A stretch of 64,000 nt of DNA, taken from positions 1-64,000 of the forward strand of contig DATLFA010000034.1 of the NCBI GenBank assembly GCA_035525225.1, written 5' to 3'. This DNA is from DATLFA01 sp035525225 (GTDB lineage Bacteria > Actinomycetota > Acidimicrobiia > Acidimicrobiales > WLNW01). The notes under the pieces were generated by a model that saw nothing but the letters and a program-made list of their open reading frames with translations, was not told the DNA's origin and did no database searches. Below are positions 16,551 through 26,084 of this stretch, in pieces; the stretch's first letter is position 1, and the number at the start of each line of letters is the position of its first letter. Made by a program: the position numbers and the translations under genes.

Positions 16551-16670
16551 ATGCGTCGATACGCCTTGACCCATAGCCGGAGCGGCCCTCGGCGGGGCGA
16601 CATCGACGCGCTCGCGGTGATCGCTCGCGGCGAGATGTCGGGCCGGTTTGTTCTGAAGGAGCGGGTGTGA
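16551..16670 (+). CDS. Possible 39-codon leader frame ahead of kdp
   Basis: ATG 16551 opens a 39-residue basic peptide (starting MRRYALTHSRSGPRRGD) whose stop TGA (16668-16670) overlaps the ATG of the next small gene by one base. This tight overlap would couple translation of the two. There is no obvious ribosome site before the ATG and no recognisable family, so it may be only an open frame; the AAGGAG inside it serves the next gene. Confidence 0.35.
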   Translation: MRRYALTHSRSGPRRGDIDALAVIARGEMSGRFVLKERV

Positions 16671-16861
16671 TGCTTGCGGCAATCGAGTTGAAGGGTCTAC
16701 TCGGAGACGTGGTGTTCGTGACGATCACCGTTGCGTTCTTCGCGCTGGCCTGGCTACTGGTGCGACTGTGCGAACGCATTGCCGGATCAGGCGATGTGGT
16801 GCTCGCAGAGCACCAGATGCCGGCGTCGGTCGCCCCCGAAAAGATCGAGGTGGCGTCGTGA
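16670..16861 (+). CDS. Small membrane protein heading the kdp operon (63 aa)
   Basis: ATG 16670 follows AAGGAG by seven bases; GTG 16667 is a possible alternative. The product has one strong hydrophobic segment (about residues 13-32, VVFVTITVAFFALAWLLV) followed by an acidic, Pro-containing tail. Its stop overlaps the kdpF start (GTGA). The position and single helix suggest an accessory subunit of the potassium pump or a membrane stabiliser, but no known family is recognised. Confidence 0.7.
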   Translation: MLAAIELKGLLGDVVFVTITVAFFALAWLLVRLCERIAGSGDVVLAEHQMPASVAPEKIEVAS

Positions 16862-16947
16862 GCGCTGATGATGTCATCGGCCTGATGGTCGCGCTCGGGC
16901 TTGTTGCGTATCTGGTCCTCGCGTTGGTGTACCCGGAGAAGTTCTGA
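16858..16947 (+). CDS. kdpF: KdpF, small subunit of the potassium-transporting ATPase
   Basis: A 29-residue single-helix peptide, starting at GTG 16858 (overlapping the previous stop) and ending in TGATG overlap with kdpA. The sequence IGLMVALGLVAYLVLALVYP followed by EKF is the classic KdpF pattern. KdpF sits in the membrane beside KdpA and stabilises the KdpFABC complex. It is shorter than most automatic annotation limits and easily missed. Confidence 0.9.
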   Translation: MSADDVIGLMVALGLVAYLVLALVYPEKF

Positions 16948-18662
16948 TGGAGATCTCAGGAATCGTCCTGTTGTTGGCGATGATCGCCGCGTTGCTCATA
17001 TCGACGCCGCTGCTCGGCGGCTACTTCGCCAAGGTTTACGGTGGCGGAGCAGCTCCGGGGGACCGTGTCTTCGCTCCCGTCGAACGCGTCATCTACCGCG
17101 CTGTGCGCGTCGACGCCAAGCGTGAACAACGTTGGACCGGCTACGCCGCATCGTTGTTGGCCTTCAGTGTCGTGGGCGTCTTCTTCGTCTACGGCCTGCA
17201 ACGGCTGCAAGAGCACCTGCCGCTGAATCCCAATGGGATGAAGGGCGTGCAGCCGGCACTGGCCTGGAACACCGCGGTGAGCTTCGTCACGAACACGAAC
17301 TGGCAGAACTACAGCGGTGAGTCGACGATGTCGCATCTCACACAGATGGCGGGCCTCAGCGTGCAGAACTTCGTGTCGGCCGCTGTCGGCATGTCGGTTG
17401 CCGTTGTACTCATTCGTGGCCTCAGTCGCCGCAGTGCGTCCACGATCGGAAACTTCTGGGTCGATGTCACACGAACGCTGACCCGAGTCCTGTTGCCGCT
17501 CGCGTTCGTCCTCGCGGTTGTGTTGGTGTCGCAGGGTGTGGTGCAGAATTTCAACGGCTACACCGAGGCGCGCCCGGTGGACACGTCCGTCGAAACCCAG
17601 CTGATCCCTGGCGGTCCGATCGCTTCGCAGGAGGCCATCAAGGAGTTCGGCACCAACGGTGGCGGTCCCTACAACGCGAACGCCTCGCATCCGTTCGAGA
17701 ACCCGAACGGTCTCACGAACTTCCTCGAGATCTGGGCGCTGCTCGCCATTCCGTTTGCGTTCGCTTACGCGTTCGGCGAGATGGTGGGCGATCGCAAACA
17801 AGGGCGCGTCGTCTTCGGCGTGATGATGGTCATCTGGCTTTCAGCGACACTCCTCGCAATGGGGATGGAGTCGAGCGGTAACCCGAAGCTCACCGCTGCC
17901 GGCGCTGATCAGTCCGTGAACGCCCCGCAGGGCGGGGGCAACATGGAAGGCAAAGAGGTGCGCTTCGGGTCGGCCGCGACCGGGCTGTTCGCAGCTTCCA
18001 CGACCGGCACCTCGACTGGCTCGGTCAACGGCATGCACAACAGCTTCACGCCACTGGGTGGCGGTGTGGTGTTGTTGCACATGATGCTGGGCGAGGTGTC
18101 GCCGGGCGGTGTTGGTGTGGGTTTGAACGGCCTGCTCATCCTGGCGTTGCTCTCGGTGTTCATCGCCGGGTTGATGGTCGGCAGGACACCTGAGTTCCTC
18201 GGGAAGAAGATTCAGGCACCAGAGATGAAGCTCGTCGTGCTCTACGTCCTCGTGATGCCGATCGTGGTCCTGTGCTTTGCCGGCGCATCGATCGTGCTCG
18301 ATTCGGCGGTCGGACGCATCGCGAACCCCGGCGCCCACGGATTGTCCGAGATCCTGTATGCCTTCACTTCGGCTGGTAACAACAACGGCTCGGCGTTCGG
18401 CGGCATCGGCGGCAACACGCAGTGGTACAACACCACCCTCGGGCTTGCCATGCTTACCGGTCGATTCTTGTTGATCATCCCGACGCTGGCCATCGCCGGC
18501 ACGTTGGCTCGCAAGCGGCCTGTGCCCGTCACGGCCGGCACGTTCCCGACAAATACGCCGCTCTTCGGCGGCCTCGTGATCGGTGTCGCATTGATCGTCG
18601 CCGGGCTCACGTTCTTCCCGGCATTGGCGCTCGGCCCCATCGTCGAGCACCTCTCGATCTAA
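16947..18662 (+). CDS. kdpA: KdpA, potassium-binding channel-like subunit
   Basis: 571 residues, typical of the family. It has about ten transmembrane helices and the repeated selectivity-filter region characteristic of KdpA: VSFVTNTNWQNYSGESTM, EFGTNGGGPYNANASHPFEN, FTSAGNNNGSAFGG. KdpA provides the high-affinity K+ entry path and passes ions to KdpB. Its ATG overlaps the kdpF stop by one base. All landmarks are intact, so the pump should be functional. Confidence 0.97.
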   Translation: MEISGIVLLLAMIAALLISTPLLGGYFAKVYGGGAAPGDRVFAPVERVIYRAVRVDAKREQRWTGYAASLLAFSVVGVFFVYGLQRLQEHLPLNPNGMKGVQPALAWNTAVSFVTNTNWQNYSGESTMSHLTQMAGLSVQNFVSAAVGMSVAVVLIRGLSRRSASTIGNFWVDVTRTLTRVLLPLAFVLAVVLVSQGVVQNFNGYTEARPVDTSVETQLIPGGPIASQEAIKEFGTNGGGPYNANASHPFENPNGLTNFLEIWALLAIPFAFAYAFGEMVGDRKQGRVVFGVMMVIWLSATLLAMGMESSGNPKLTAAGADQSVNAPQGGGNMEGKEVRFGSAATGLFAASTTGTSTGSVNGMHNSFTPLGGGVVLLHMMLGEVSPGGVGVGLNGLLILALLSVFIAGLMVGRTPEFLGKKIQAPEMKLVVLYVLVMPIVVLCFAGASIVLDSAVGRIANPGAHGLSEILYAFTSAGNNNGSAFGGIGGNTQWYNTTLGLAMLTGRFLLIIPTLAIAGTLARKRPVPVTAGTFPTNTPLFGGLVIGVALIVAGLTFFPALALGPIVEHLSI

Positions 18663-18682
18663 GAGAGATCAGGTATCCCGCA

Positions 18683-20797
18683 ATGGAACTCGAAACGAAA
18701 GTGCGGCCTGATGAAACTGGTCCGGTGCGTCGCCCCGGCGAGCGCGTCGCGAAGCGTCCGGCAAAGTCACGCAAGCTGTTCGATTCGGCGATCACCAAAC
18801 GGGCGGTGGTGGATTCATTTCGCAAGCTGCACCCGCGGACCGAGGCCAAGAACCCGGTCATGTTCGTCGTGTGGGTCGGTTCGATACTGGCCGCGGTGCT
18901 GTTCCTGCGCGATCTCGGCGACTCGAGCGCGGCGGGCAACGTCTTCGCCGGACTGACCGCCGCGTTCCTTTGGTTCACCGTGTTGTTCGCCAACTTCGCC
19001 GAAGCGATGGCGGAAGGCCGGGGTAAAGCGCAGGCCGACACGTTGCGCAAGACCCGCAGCGAAACCGTTGCGCTGGTTCGTGAAAGCGGGAAAGTGGTCG
19101 AACGTACGAGCTCGCAGTTGCAAGTCGGTGACGAGTGCGTGGTCTCGGCGGGCCAGGTCATCCCCGGCGACGGCACCGTTGTGGAGGGCATCGCGTCAGT
19201 CGACGAATCGGCGATCACCGGCGAGTCCGCGCCGGTCATCCGCGAATCGGGAGGCGATCGATCTGCGGTCACCGGTGGCACACGGGTGTTGTCCGACCAG
19301 ATCGTGGTCCGCATCACGGCCAAGCCGGGGGAGACCTTCCTCGATCGGATGATCGCTTTGGTCGAGGGTGCCAATCGCCAAAAGACACCGAACGAGATCG
19401 CCCTGAACATCCTGCTCGCCGGATTGACGATCATTTTCTTGTTGGCGGTCGTCACGCTGCAACCCTTCGCCATCTATTCGAACGCAGAGCAAGACCTCAT
19501 CGTGTTGATCGCGCTGCTCGTCTGTCTCATCCCGACGACGATCGGTGGATTGCTCTCCGCGATCGGCATCGCAGGCATGGATCGGCTCGTGCAGCGCAAC
19601 GTGCTTGCCATGTCGGGCCGCGCTGTCGAAGCCGCGGGCGACGTCTCGACATTGCTGCTCGACAAGACCGGCACGATCACGATCGGCAACCGGCAAGCAA
19701 CGGCGTTCATGGCGGCACCCGGCGTCGACGAGCGCCAACTCGCCGAGGTCGCAATGTGGTCGTCGCTCGCCGACGAGACGCCCGAGGGCCGCTCGATCGT
19801 CACGCTCGCGCAGGACCACTATGCGCTGCCGTCCGCGCCACTCGACGAGATGGCGCTCGTGCCCTTCACCGCCGCCACGCGAATGTCTGGTGTCGATACC
19901 GGCACTCGACAGATCCGCAAGGGCGCCGCCGACGCGATTCGCCGGTGGGTGCAAGAGCAAGGGGGCGCCGTTCCGTCGGTCGTATTCGACCAGGTCGATG
20001 CGATCGCCCGGGCGGGCGGCACGCCACTGGTTGTTGCCGAAGCCGCCAACGGCACCGCGACCTGCCTCGGCGTCGTACAACTCAAGGACGTCGTCAAGCC
20101 GGGGATGACCGAACGCTTCGACGAGCTGCGTCGTCTCGGCATCCGCACGGTGATGATCACCGGCGACAATCCGCTCACCGCCGCGGCCATCGCGACCGAA
20201 GCCGGGGTCGACGACTACCTCGCCGAGGCGACACCCGAAGACAAGCTCGCGTTGATAAAGCGTGAGCAAGAAGGCGGCAATCTTGTCGCGATGACCGGCG
20301 ACGGTACGAATGACGCCCCAGCGCTCGCACAGGCCGACGTCGGTGTGGCGATGAACACGGGCACGCAAGCCGCTCGCGAGGCCGGCAACATGATCGACCT
20401 CGACTCCGACCCGACGAAGCTCATCGAGATCGTCGAGATCGGCAAGCAGTTACTGATCACGCGGGGCGCGCTCACCACGTTCTCGATTGCCAATGATGTC
20501 GCGAAGTATTTCGCGATCATCCCGGCGATGTTCGCCGGAGTGCTCCCTGAGCTCGACCGCTTGAACATCATGAACCTGGACACGCCGAGATCGGCGATCT
20601 TGTCGGCGGTCATCTTCAACGCGTTGATCATCGTCGCGCTCGTGCCGCTCGCGCTGCGCGGTGTCAAGTTTCGCGCCGCGGGCGCTGCCGAAGTGCTGCG
20701 GCGCAACCTTCTGATCTACGGCCTCGGAGGCATCATCGTGCCCTTCGTCGGGATCAAAATCATCGATGTGATCATCACCGCCCTGGGAGTGAACTGA
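18683..20797 (+). CDS. kdpB: KdpB, P-type ATPase catalytic subunit
   Basis: 704 residues from ATG 18683. P-type ATPase motifs are in order: the actuator TGES (about 179-182, with the Ser that in E. coli is an inhibitory phosphorylation site), the KdpB-specific CLIPTTIGGLLSAIG helix, the phosphorylated Asp in LLLDKTGTIT (about Asp327), and the hinge motif MTGDGTNDAPALAQAD. It hydrolyses ATP to drive K+ import through KdpA. A longer frame extends upstream inside kdpA but has no support. kdpC follows after one base. Confidence 0.97.
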   Translation: MELETKVRPDETGPVRRPGERVAKRPAKSRKLFDSAITKRAVVDSFRKLHPRTEAKNPVMFVVWVGSILAAVLFLRDLGDSSAAGNVFAGLTAAFLWFTVLFANFAEAMAEGRGKAQADTLRKTRSETVALVRESGKVVERTSSQLQVGDECVVSAGQVIPGDGTVVEGIASVDESAITGESAPVIRESGGDRSAVTGGTRVLSDQIVVRITAKPGETFLDRMIALVEGANRQKTPNEIALNILLAGLTIIFLLAVVTLQPFAIYSNAEQDLIVLIALLVCLIPTTIGGLLSAIGIAGMDRLVQRNVLAMSGRAVEAAGDVSTLLLDKTGTITIGNRQATAFMAAPGVDERQLAEVAMWSSLADETPEGRSIVTLAQDHYALPSAPLDEMALVPFTAATRMSGVDTGTRQIRKGAADAIRRWVQEQGGAVPSVVFDQVDAIARAGGTPLVVAEAANGTATCLGVVQLKDVVKPGMTERFDELRRLGIRTVMITGDNPLTAAAIATEAGVDDYLAEATPEDKLALIKREQEGGNLVAMTGDGTNDAPALAQADVGVAMNTGTQAAREAGNMIDLDSDPTKLIEIVEIGKQLLITRGALTTFSIANDVAKYFAIIPAMFAGVLPELDRLNIMNLDTPRSAILSAVIFNALIIVALVPLALRGVKFRAAGAAEVLRRNLLIYGLGGIIVPFVGIKIIDVIITALGVN

Positions 20798-20798
20798 C

Positions 20799-21374
20799 AT
20801 GCGTCGCCAAATCCTGCCTGCCATCCTCGCGATGGTCGTCTTCACGTTGCTACTGGGCTTCGCCTATCCACTCGTCGTCACCGGCATCGGTCAAACCGCC
20901 TTCGGCCATGAGGCCGACGGATCTCTGATCGAGCGTGATGGTGTGGTCGTAGGGTCCAAACTTCTCGGCCAGAACTTCGCCGCCGACGTCTACTTCTGGC
21001 CGCGCCCCTCCGCTGCCGGTGCCGCCGGCTATGACGGTGCATCGTCGAGCGGCTCCAACCTGGGCCCGACCAACCCCGACTTTCTCGCAACCGTCGCAGA
21101 GCGCGTCGCGGGATACCGCGAGGCGCACGGTTTGCCGGAAGCGGCCGACGTACCGGCAGACGCGGTGACAGCCTCGGGCTCTGGGCTGGATCCACACATA
21201 TCGGTGGCCAACGCGCGAATTCAGGCGGGTCGCGTGGCAAAGGCCCGCAATCTGGCGGTCACCGATGTGCTACTGATGGTCGACGACCACACCGAGGAGT
21301 CAATACTGGGCTTTCTCGGCAATCGTGCCGTCAACGTTCTCGAGCTCAACCTCGCGCTCGACGACCTGGCATAG
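20799..21374 (+). CDS. kdpC: KdpC, accessory subunit of the potassium pump
   Basis: 191 residues with one N-terminal transmembrane helix (about 7-28, AILAMVVFTLLLGFAYPLVV), then an extracytoplasmic domain with family landmarks: GSKLLGQNF, YFWPRPSAAG, SGSNLGPTNP, and the conserved SGSGLDPHISVANARIQAGR followed by VAKARNL. KdpC is thought to raise ATP affinity or gate substrate access in the KdpFABC complex. It lies one base after kdpB, clearly in the same operon. Confidence 0.97.
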   Translation: MRRQILPAILAMVVFTLLLGFAYPLVVTGIGQTAFGHEADGSLIERDGVVVGSKLLGQNFAADVYFWPRPSAAGAAGYDGASSSGSNLGPTNPDFLATVAERVAGYREAHGLPEAADVPADAVTASGSGLDPHISVANARIQAGRVAKARNLAVTDVLLMVDDHTEESILGFLGNRAVNVLELNLALDDLA

Positions 21375-21398
21375 ACAGCGGTGTGATCGGATAACGCC

Positions 21399-23897
21399 AT
21401 GGCACGCGGCCAGTTGCGGATCTACCTCGGCGCAGCACCGGGGGTGGGCAAGACCTTCGCGATGCTCGACGAGGGATGGCGAAGGCGATCACGCGGCACC
21501 GATGTCGTCATCGGATACGTGGAGACACATGGCCGGGCGAACACCGCGGAAAAGATCCGAGACCTCGAGGTGATACCCCGCGCGCGATTCGACTATCGAG
21601 GCACGGTGCTCGAGGACATGGATCTCGACGCATTGCTCGAGCGGCGCCCGCGAGTGGCTCTCGTCGACGAGCTCGCCCACACGAATGCGCCAGGGTGTCG
21701 CAACAAGAAGCGTTGGGAGGATATCGAGGAGTTGCTCGAGGCCGGCATCGACGTCATCTCGACGGTCAACGTGCAGCACCTCGAGTCGGTAAACGATCTT
21801 GTCGAAACGATTACCGGAGTGCGTCAACAAGAGACCGTCCCCGACATCGTCGTGCGCCGGGCCGAGCAGGTCGAACTTGTGGACATGACACCCGAAGCGC
21901 TACGGCGACGCATGGCCCACGGCAATATCTACGCGGCGGCGCGCATCGATGCCGCGTTGTCCAACTACTTCCGGCCGGGCAATCTCGCCGCGCTCCGCGA
22001 GCTCGCGTTGTTGTGGGTGGCCGACCGAGTCGACGAATCGCTGCAGAGCTATCTCGAAGCGCACGGCATCGCCGACACTTGGGAGACTCGCGAACGCATC
22101 GTGATCGCCGTGACCGGCGCACCCGGTGGCGCCGAGCTCATACGGCGCGCGGCGCGCATCGCCGCCCGTACCCGCGGCGACCTCATCGGTGTGCACGTGG
22201 CATCCGCGAGCGGTCTGCAGTCTGGCGAAGGTGAGCTCGACCAGAGCCGGACCCTGGTCCGCGATCTCGGCGGTGCGTACCACGAGATCGTGTCCGACGA
22301 GCCAGGTCGCGCGCTGGTGCAGTTCGCGCACGGCGAGCGGGCTACTCAACTGGTCATGGGCGCAAGCAGGCGCACGCGATGGCAACGAATGTTGCATGGC
22401 AGTGTCATCGACACTGTGTTGCATCATGCCGACAATCTCGACGTGCATGTGATCGCTACCGGAAGGCTCGAAGCGAGAAAGCAGCTGCGCCTGAGGACAC
22501 GTGCGGGCGTGGCGCCGCAGCGCAAGCGTGCGGGGTGGCTCTTGGGGGCCGTCGCATTGCCGCTCGTCACCTTGTTGTTGGTCCCGCTGCGTGACGACAT
22601 CGAGCTTTCGACCGTGTTGCTCGCCTACCTGACGGTCGTCGTCGCGACCGCCGCTATCGGGGGTGCAGGCCCGGGAGTCGTCACCGCTACGGGCGCATTC
22701 CTTCTCGAGAACTACTACTTCGTGCTGCCGTTGCACACGTTCACGATCGGTGACGCCGAAGACCTCGTGTCGCTGCTCGGTTTCCTCGCGTTCGCAGCGA
22801 TTGTCAGCGTTCTCGTGAACCGGCTCGCGCGACGCAACCGTGACGTCGACCGCGTAAGGGCGGAGGCGGAAGCCTTGGCCCGCACCGCGGGGACTCTCGC
22901 GATCGACGCAGACACATTGCCAGGGCTCATCGCCAACATCCGCTCGATCTTCGAGCTCGATGCCGTCGCCCTGCTCGAGCGCGACGAGCACGACGACCAG
23001 CTGTGGCACCAAGTAGCAGGAGCCGGTGCCGAGCCGCCGACACGACCAAGCGATGGGCAAGTGATCCGCGTCGACGACGACACGCTGATCGTCGTGCGCG
23101 GCGGCACGCTCGACGTCGAGGATCGGCATCTGCTGGGCATCTTCGCGGGACAAGCCGCGTCGGCCCTCGAGGCGCAGCGGCTTCGCCGCGAAGCCTCGGC
23201 CGCAGCGGGTCTTGCCCAAGCCGACGCCATGCGGACCGGACTTCTGCTCGCCGTATCGCACGACCTCCGCACCCCACTGGCTGGTATCAAGGCATCGGTG
23301 ACGAGCTTGCTGCAAGACGACGTGAGCTTCACTCCCGAGCAAGAGCGCGACTTCCTCGAGGTGATCGACGAGGAGTGTGACCGTCTGACGCGCCTGGTCG
23401 AAGACCTGCTGGACGCGAGCCGGCTGCAAGCCGGTGTCGTCGCAGTGCGCCACCTACTCGTCGATGTCGACGACGTGGTCGCTGCTGCACTCGCCAGCAT
23501 CACCGGGCTCTCCCGGACCGTGGACGTCGATTTGCCGGCCGAGCTCCCGCCCGTCGACGTCGATCCTGGGTTGCTCGAACGGGTGCTCGCCAACCTCGTG
23601 GCGAATGCGGCCCGGCACAGCACCGGAGAGTCGCCGATCCGAATCACTGCGGGGGTGGTGGGCGAGCGACTGGAGGTTCTTGTCATCGATCGCGGTCCCG
23701 GCATTGCTGCCAACAAACGCGACGAAGTGCTGCGACCCTTTCAACGGCTCGGTGACGGCAGCGGCAGCGGCATCGGGCTCGGATTGTCGATCGTGCACGG
23801 GTTCGTCGAACTCCTCGGTGGAGAACTGCGACTCGAAGACACCCCCGGCGGTGGCCTGACGGTCGTGGTCAGCATTCCATCGTCGAGCGGATCGTAA
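21399..23897 (+). CDS. kdpD: KdpD, potassium-sensing histidine kinase
   Basis: 832 residues, full domain set. The KdpD sensor domain begins with Walker A-like GAAPGVGKT (11-19) and contains THGRANTAEKI; a Usp-like domain spans about 230-355. Four transmembrane helices follow (about 385-475), then a GAF-like region, the HisKA box AVSHDLRTPLAGIKAS with phosphorylated His at about 621, and the HATPase motifs NLVANAARHS, DRGPGI and GIGLGLSIVHG. It senses K+ limitation or turgor and phosphorylates KdpE. It is 24 bases downstream of kdpC. Confidence 0.96.
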   Translation: MARGQLRIYLGAAPGVGKTFAMLDEGWRRRSRGTDVVIGYVETHGRANTAEKIRDLEVIPRARFDYRGTVLEDMDLDALLERRPRVALVDELAHTNAPGCRNKKRWEDIEELLEAGIDVISTVNVQHLESVNDLVETITGVRQQETVPDIVVRRAEQVELVDMTPEALRRRMAHGNIYAAARIDAALSNYFRPGNLAALRELALLWVADRVDESLQSYLEAHGIADTWETRERIVIAVTGAPGGAELIRRAARIAARTRGDLIGVHVASASGLQSGEGELDQSRTLVRDLGGAYHEIVSDEPGRALVQFAHGERATQLVMGASRRTRWQRMLHGSVIDTVLHHADNLDVHVIATGRLEARKQLRLRTRAGVAPQRKRAGWLLGAVALPLVTLLLVPLRDDIELSTVLLAYLTVVVATAAIGGAGPGVVTATGAFLLENYYFVLPLHTFTIGDAEDLVSLLGFLAFAAIVSVLVNRLARRNRDVDRVRAEAEALARTAGTLAIDADTLPGLIANIRSIFELDAVALLERDEHDDQLWHQVAGAGAEPPTRPSDGQVIRVDDDTLIVVRGGTLDVEDRHLLGIFAGQAASALEAQRLRREASAAAGLAQADAMRTGLLLAVSHDLRTPLAGIKASVTSLLQDDVSFTPEQERDFLEVIDEECDRLTRLVEDLLDASRLQAGVVAVRHLLVDVDDVVAAALASITGLSRTVDVDLPAELPPVDVDPGLLERVLANLVANAARHSTGESPIRITAGVVGERLEVLVIDRGPGIAANKRDEVLRPFQRLGDGSGSGIGLGLSIVHGFVELLGGELRLEDTPGGGLTVVVSIPSSSGS

Positions 23898-23907
23898 GGT
23901 TGCGTCG

Positions 23908-24612
23908 TTGAGCCGCATACTCGCAGTCGATGACGAACCACAGATGCGCCGCGCGCTGCTGGCAAACCTCACGGCACGCGGTTACGAGGTCGTCCTCGCC
24001 GCCGACGGTGAGACCGCGATCCGCGCGGCGGGCGAGCGTCCGCCCGACCTCGTGCTGCTCGACCTCGGCCTGCCCGGTATCAGCGGGATCGAAGTCATCA
24101 AGGCGCTGCGCAGCTGGACACAGGTTCCGATCATCGTGCTCTCCGCCCGGGTGTCCGACCCGGACAAGATCGCCGCACTCGATGCGGGCGCCGACGATTA
24201 CGTCACGAAACCGTTTTCGATCGGAGAGTTGATGGCTCGAGTTCGAGCCGCGCTGCGACGCGGCTCGCCGACCGATGCCGAACAGCCGATCGTGACCACG
24301 CCGGACTTCATCCTCGACTTCGCCGCACGTACTGCCGTTGCCCGCGGCGAGCCCGCGCGGCTGACGCCCATCGAGTGGCGAATTGTCGAGAACCTCGTAC
24401 GCAATCCGGGTCGGCTCATCTCACAGCGCCAACTTCTGCAAGCGGTATGGGGCCCGGCGTATGTCGACGAGACCCACTACTTGCGCGTCCACATGACCCA
24501 CGTGCGCCGAAAGCTCGAGCCCGATCCGACTCGCCCGCGGTATTTCATCACCGAGCCGGGGATGGGCTACCGCTACGAGCCCGGAGAGAACGGATCGAGC
24601 TCCCAACCTTGA
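23908..24612 (+). CDS. kdpE: KdpE, response regulator of the kdp operon
   Basis: 234 residues from TTG 23908, chosen because the receiver domain starts at once (MSRILAVDDEPQMRRAL) and no ATG or GTG fits. The receiver has phosphoacceptor Asp52 in VLLDLGLPG and Lys101 in VTKPF; the C-terminal OmpR-type winged helix contains LTPIEWRIVENLVRNPGRLI and RVHMTHVRRKLE. Phosphorylated KdpE activates kdpFABC. The rare start may keep its level low relative to KdpD. A perfect inverted repeat begins seven bases after the stop. Confidence 0.95.
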   Translation: MSRILAVDDEPQMRRALLANLTARGYEVVLAADGETAIRAAGERPPDLVLLDLGLPGISGIEVIKALRSWTQVPIIVLSARVSDPDKIAALDAGADDYVTKPFSIGELMARVRAALRRGSPTDAEQPIVTTPDFILDFAARTAVARGEPARLTPIEWRIVENLVRNPGRLISQRQLLQAVWGPAYVDETHYLRVHMTHVRRKLEPDPTRPRYFITEPGMGYRYEPGENGSSSQP

Positions 24613-24618
24613 ATTTGC

Positions 24619-24671
24619 CCGTTCTGGCAGCACAACGTCGACTCACAGTCGACGTTGTGCTGCCAGAACGG
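24619..24671. terminator. Perfect 25-bp inverted repeat between kdpE and the MFS gene
   Basis: Arms 24619-24643 and 24647-24671 are exact reverse complements with a three-base loop CAC. The junction is convergent, so this is a likely bidirectional transcription stop; no T-run follows on either strand. The arm ends carry the CCGTTCT/AGAACGG feet that also occur in the hairpins at 36.2 and 56.4 kb. Confidence 0.8.
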
Positions 24672-24680
24672 TCACGAACA

Positions 24681-26081
24681 TCAGATCGCGGGGCGGCGGT
24701 TCGGAGCGGTGTCGATGAACGCGCCGATCGCCGCGAGGAACACGCCGCTGATGGCCATGAGGACGAACAGATGGCGAAATGGTGTGAGTGCCGAGGCGCC
24801 CGTGTTGCCCGAGATCAACGTGATCGCGATCGCCACGCCGAATGCTCCGGCCACCCTCAACACCGTCTGATTGGTGGCCACCGCGGAACCGAACTCCGAT
24901 TGCGGTATACCGATCACCGGGATGCCGTGGATCGTCGGCCAACCGAGGCCCGACCCGATGCCCAAGAGCACCATCGCCGGTAACCACACGCGGGCGACGT
25001 CGGGGGATCCACCCGCGCCGATCAGCAGCCAGAGCGCACCGCCACACCACGCGACGCCGGCAGGCACCGTGAGCACGCGATGCCCGAAACGGTCGGCGAC
25101 GTTGCCCGCGATCGGCGCGAGCACGGTGACCATCGCCGCGACGGGCGTGATGAGCAGCCCTGCGCGCACGACGCTGTAGCCCCACACCTGTGTGAGGAAC
25201 AACACCAATCCGAGCGACGTCGCGAAGAAGCCCGTGCCGTAGAAGACCGACAACAGCGCGGCTATCCGTGTGTTGCGGTAGCCGAGCAACCGACGGTTGA
25301 GCATTGGGACGGGCACGCGCGCCGATCGCCAGAACAGGAATGCGACCAGCAACATGCCTGCGGCCAAGCATGCCGCGGTGCGGGCATCGGCCCACCCCCA
25401 TCGCGGGCTCTGGACGAGCGCGAAGATGACCAGCGTCACTCCGCTCATGAGCGCGAGCGCACCGATCGGATCGGGCAGCCGATCGCGTACCAGTTCGTGC
25501 GCCTCGCTCTCACGAAAGAAGCGTGACCCAGCAATGAGGACGAACAAGCCGAAGGGAATGCTCACCGCGAACGCGTAGCGCCACGAGCCGACATCGACAA
25601 GGACCGCGCCGACGGATGGCCCGAGCGCCGTCGCGACGCCGCCGACGCCACCCCACGTGGCGATCGCAGTCGCTCGCCGGCTCGCGGGAACATCGGCGAG
25701 GATCACCGCGATCGCGGAGGGAGTGATCATCGCCCATCCGACTGCTTGCACGACGCGCGCCGCGATCAACGTCGGCGGATTGGGTGCCAGTGTGCACGCC
25801 GTCGCCGCGACTGTGAAGATCGAGAGCCCGGTCAACAGTACGCGCTTGCGACCGAAGCGGCTCGAGACGACAGCGGCCAGGATCAGCGTGGCGCCGGCCA
25901 CGATCGTGTACGAGTTGAGTACCCACGACAGCTGCGCGTCGGATACGTCGGGGAACGAGCGGCGTAGGTCGGGGAACGCGACGCTCATGATCGATTGATT
26001 CAGCGACGTGACGAACGCGCACATCGATCCGAGGAAGATGGCCATGCGTGCGTCACGAGGTATGGTCGCAAGCCCGTCCAC
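24681..26081 (-). CDS. MFS drug-resistance-type transporter (DHA2, about 14 helices)
   Basis: 466 residues starting at GTG 26081; ATG 26045 (MAIFLGSMCAF) is an alternative start just before the first helix. The motifs match DHA2 exporters: LSWVLNSYTIVAGATLILAA, the motif-A loop SRFGRKRVLL, and ALGPSVGAVLVDVGSWRYAF. Such proteins use the proton gradient to expel drugs or metabolites. It lies three bases downstream of the crotonase gene, within a minus-strand run of closely packed genes. Confidence 0.88.
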   Translation of the reverse strand: MDGLATIPRDARMAIFLGSMCAFVTSLNQSIMSVAFPDLRRSFPDVSDAQLSWVLNSYTIVAGATLILAAVVSSRFGRKRVLLTGLSIFTVAATACTLAPNPPTLIAARVVQAVGWAMITPSAIAVILADVPASRRATAIATWGGVGGVATALGPSVGAVLVDVGSWRYAFAVSIPFGLFVLIAGSRFFRESEAHELVRDRLPDPIGALALMSGVTLVIFALVQSPRWGWADARTAACLAAGMLLVAFLFWRSARVPVPMLNRRLLGYRNTRIAALLSVFYGTGFFATSLGLVLFLTQVWGYSVVRAGLLITPVAAMVTVLAPIAGNVADRFGHRVLTVPAGVAWCGGALWLLIGAGGSPDVARVWLPAMVLLGIGSGLGWPTIHGIPVIGIPQSEFGSAVATNQTVLRVAGAFGVAIAITLISGNTGASALTPFRHLFVLMAISGVFLAAIGAFIDTAPNRRPAI

Positions 26082-26084
26082 AGG

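Noticed and set aside
18422..18682. Upstream extension of kdpB inside kdpA
   Set aside because: The real start ATG 18683 gives the family's normal N-terminus; the extension is a shadow of kdpA.
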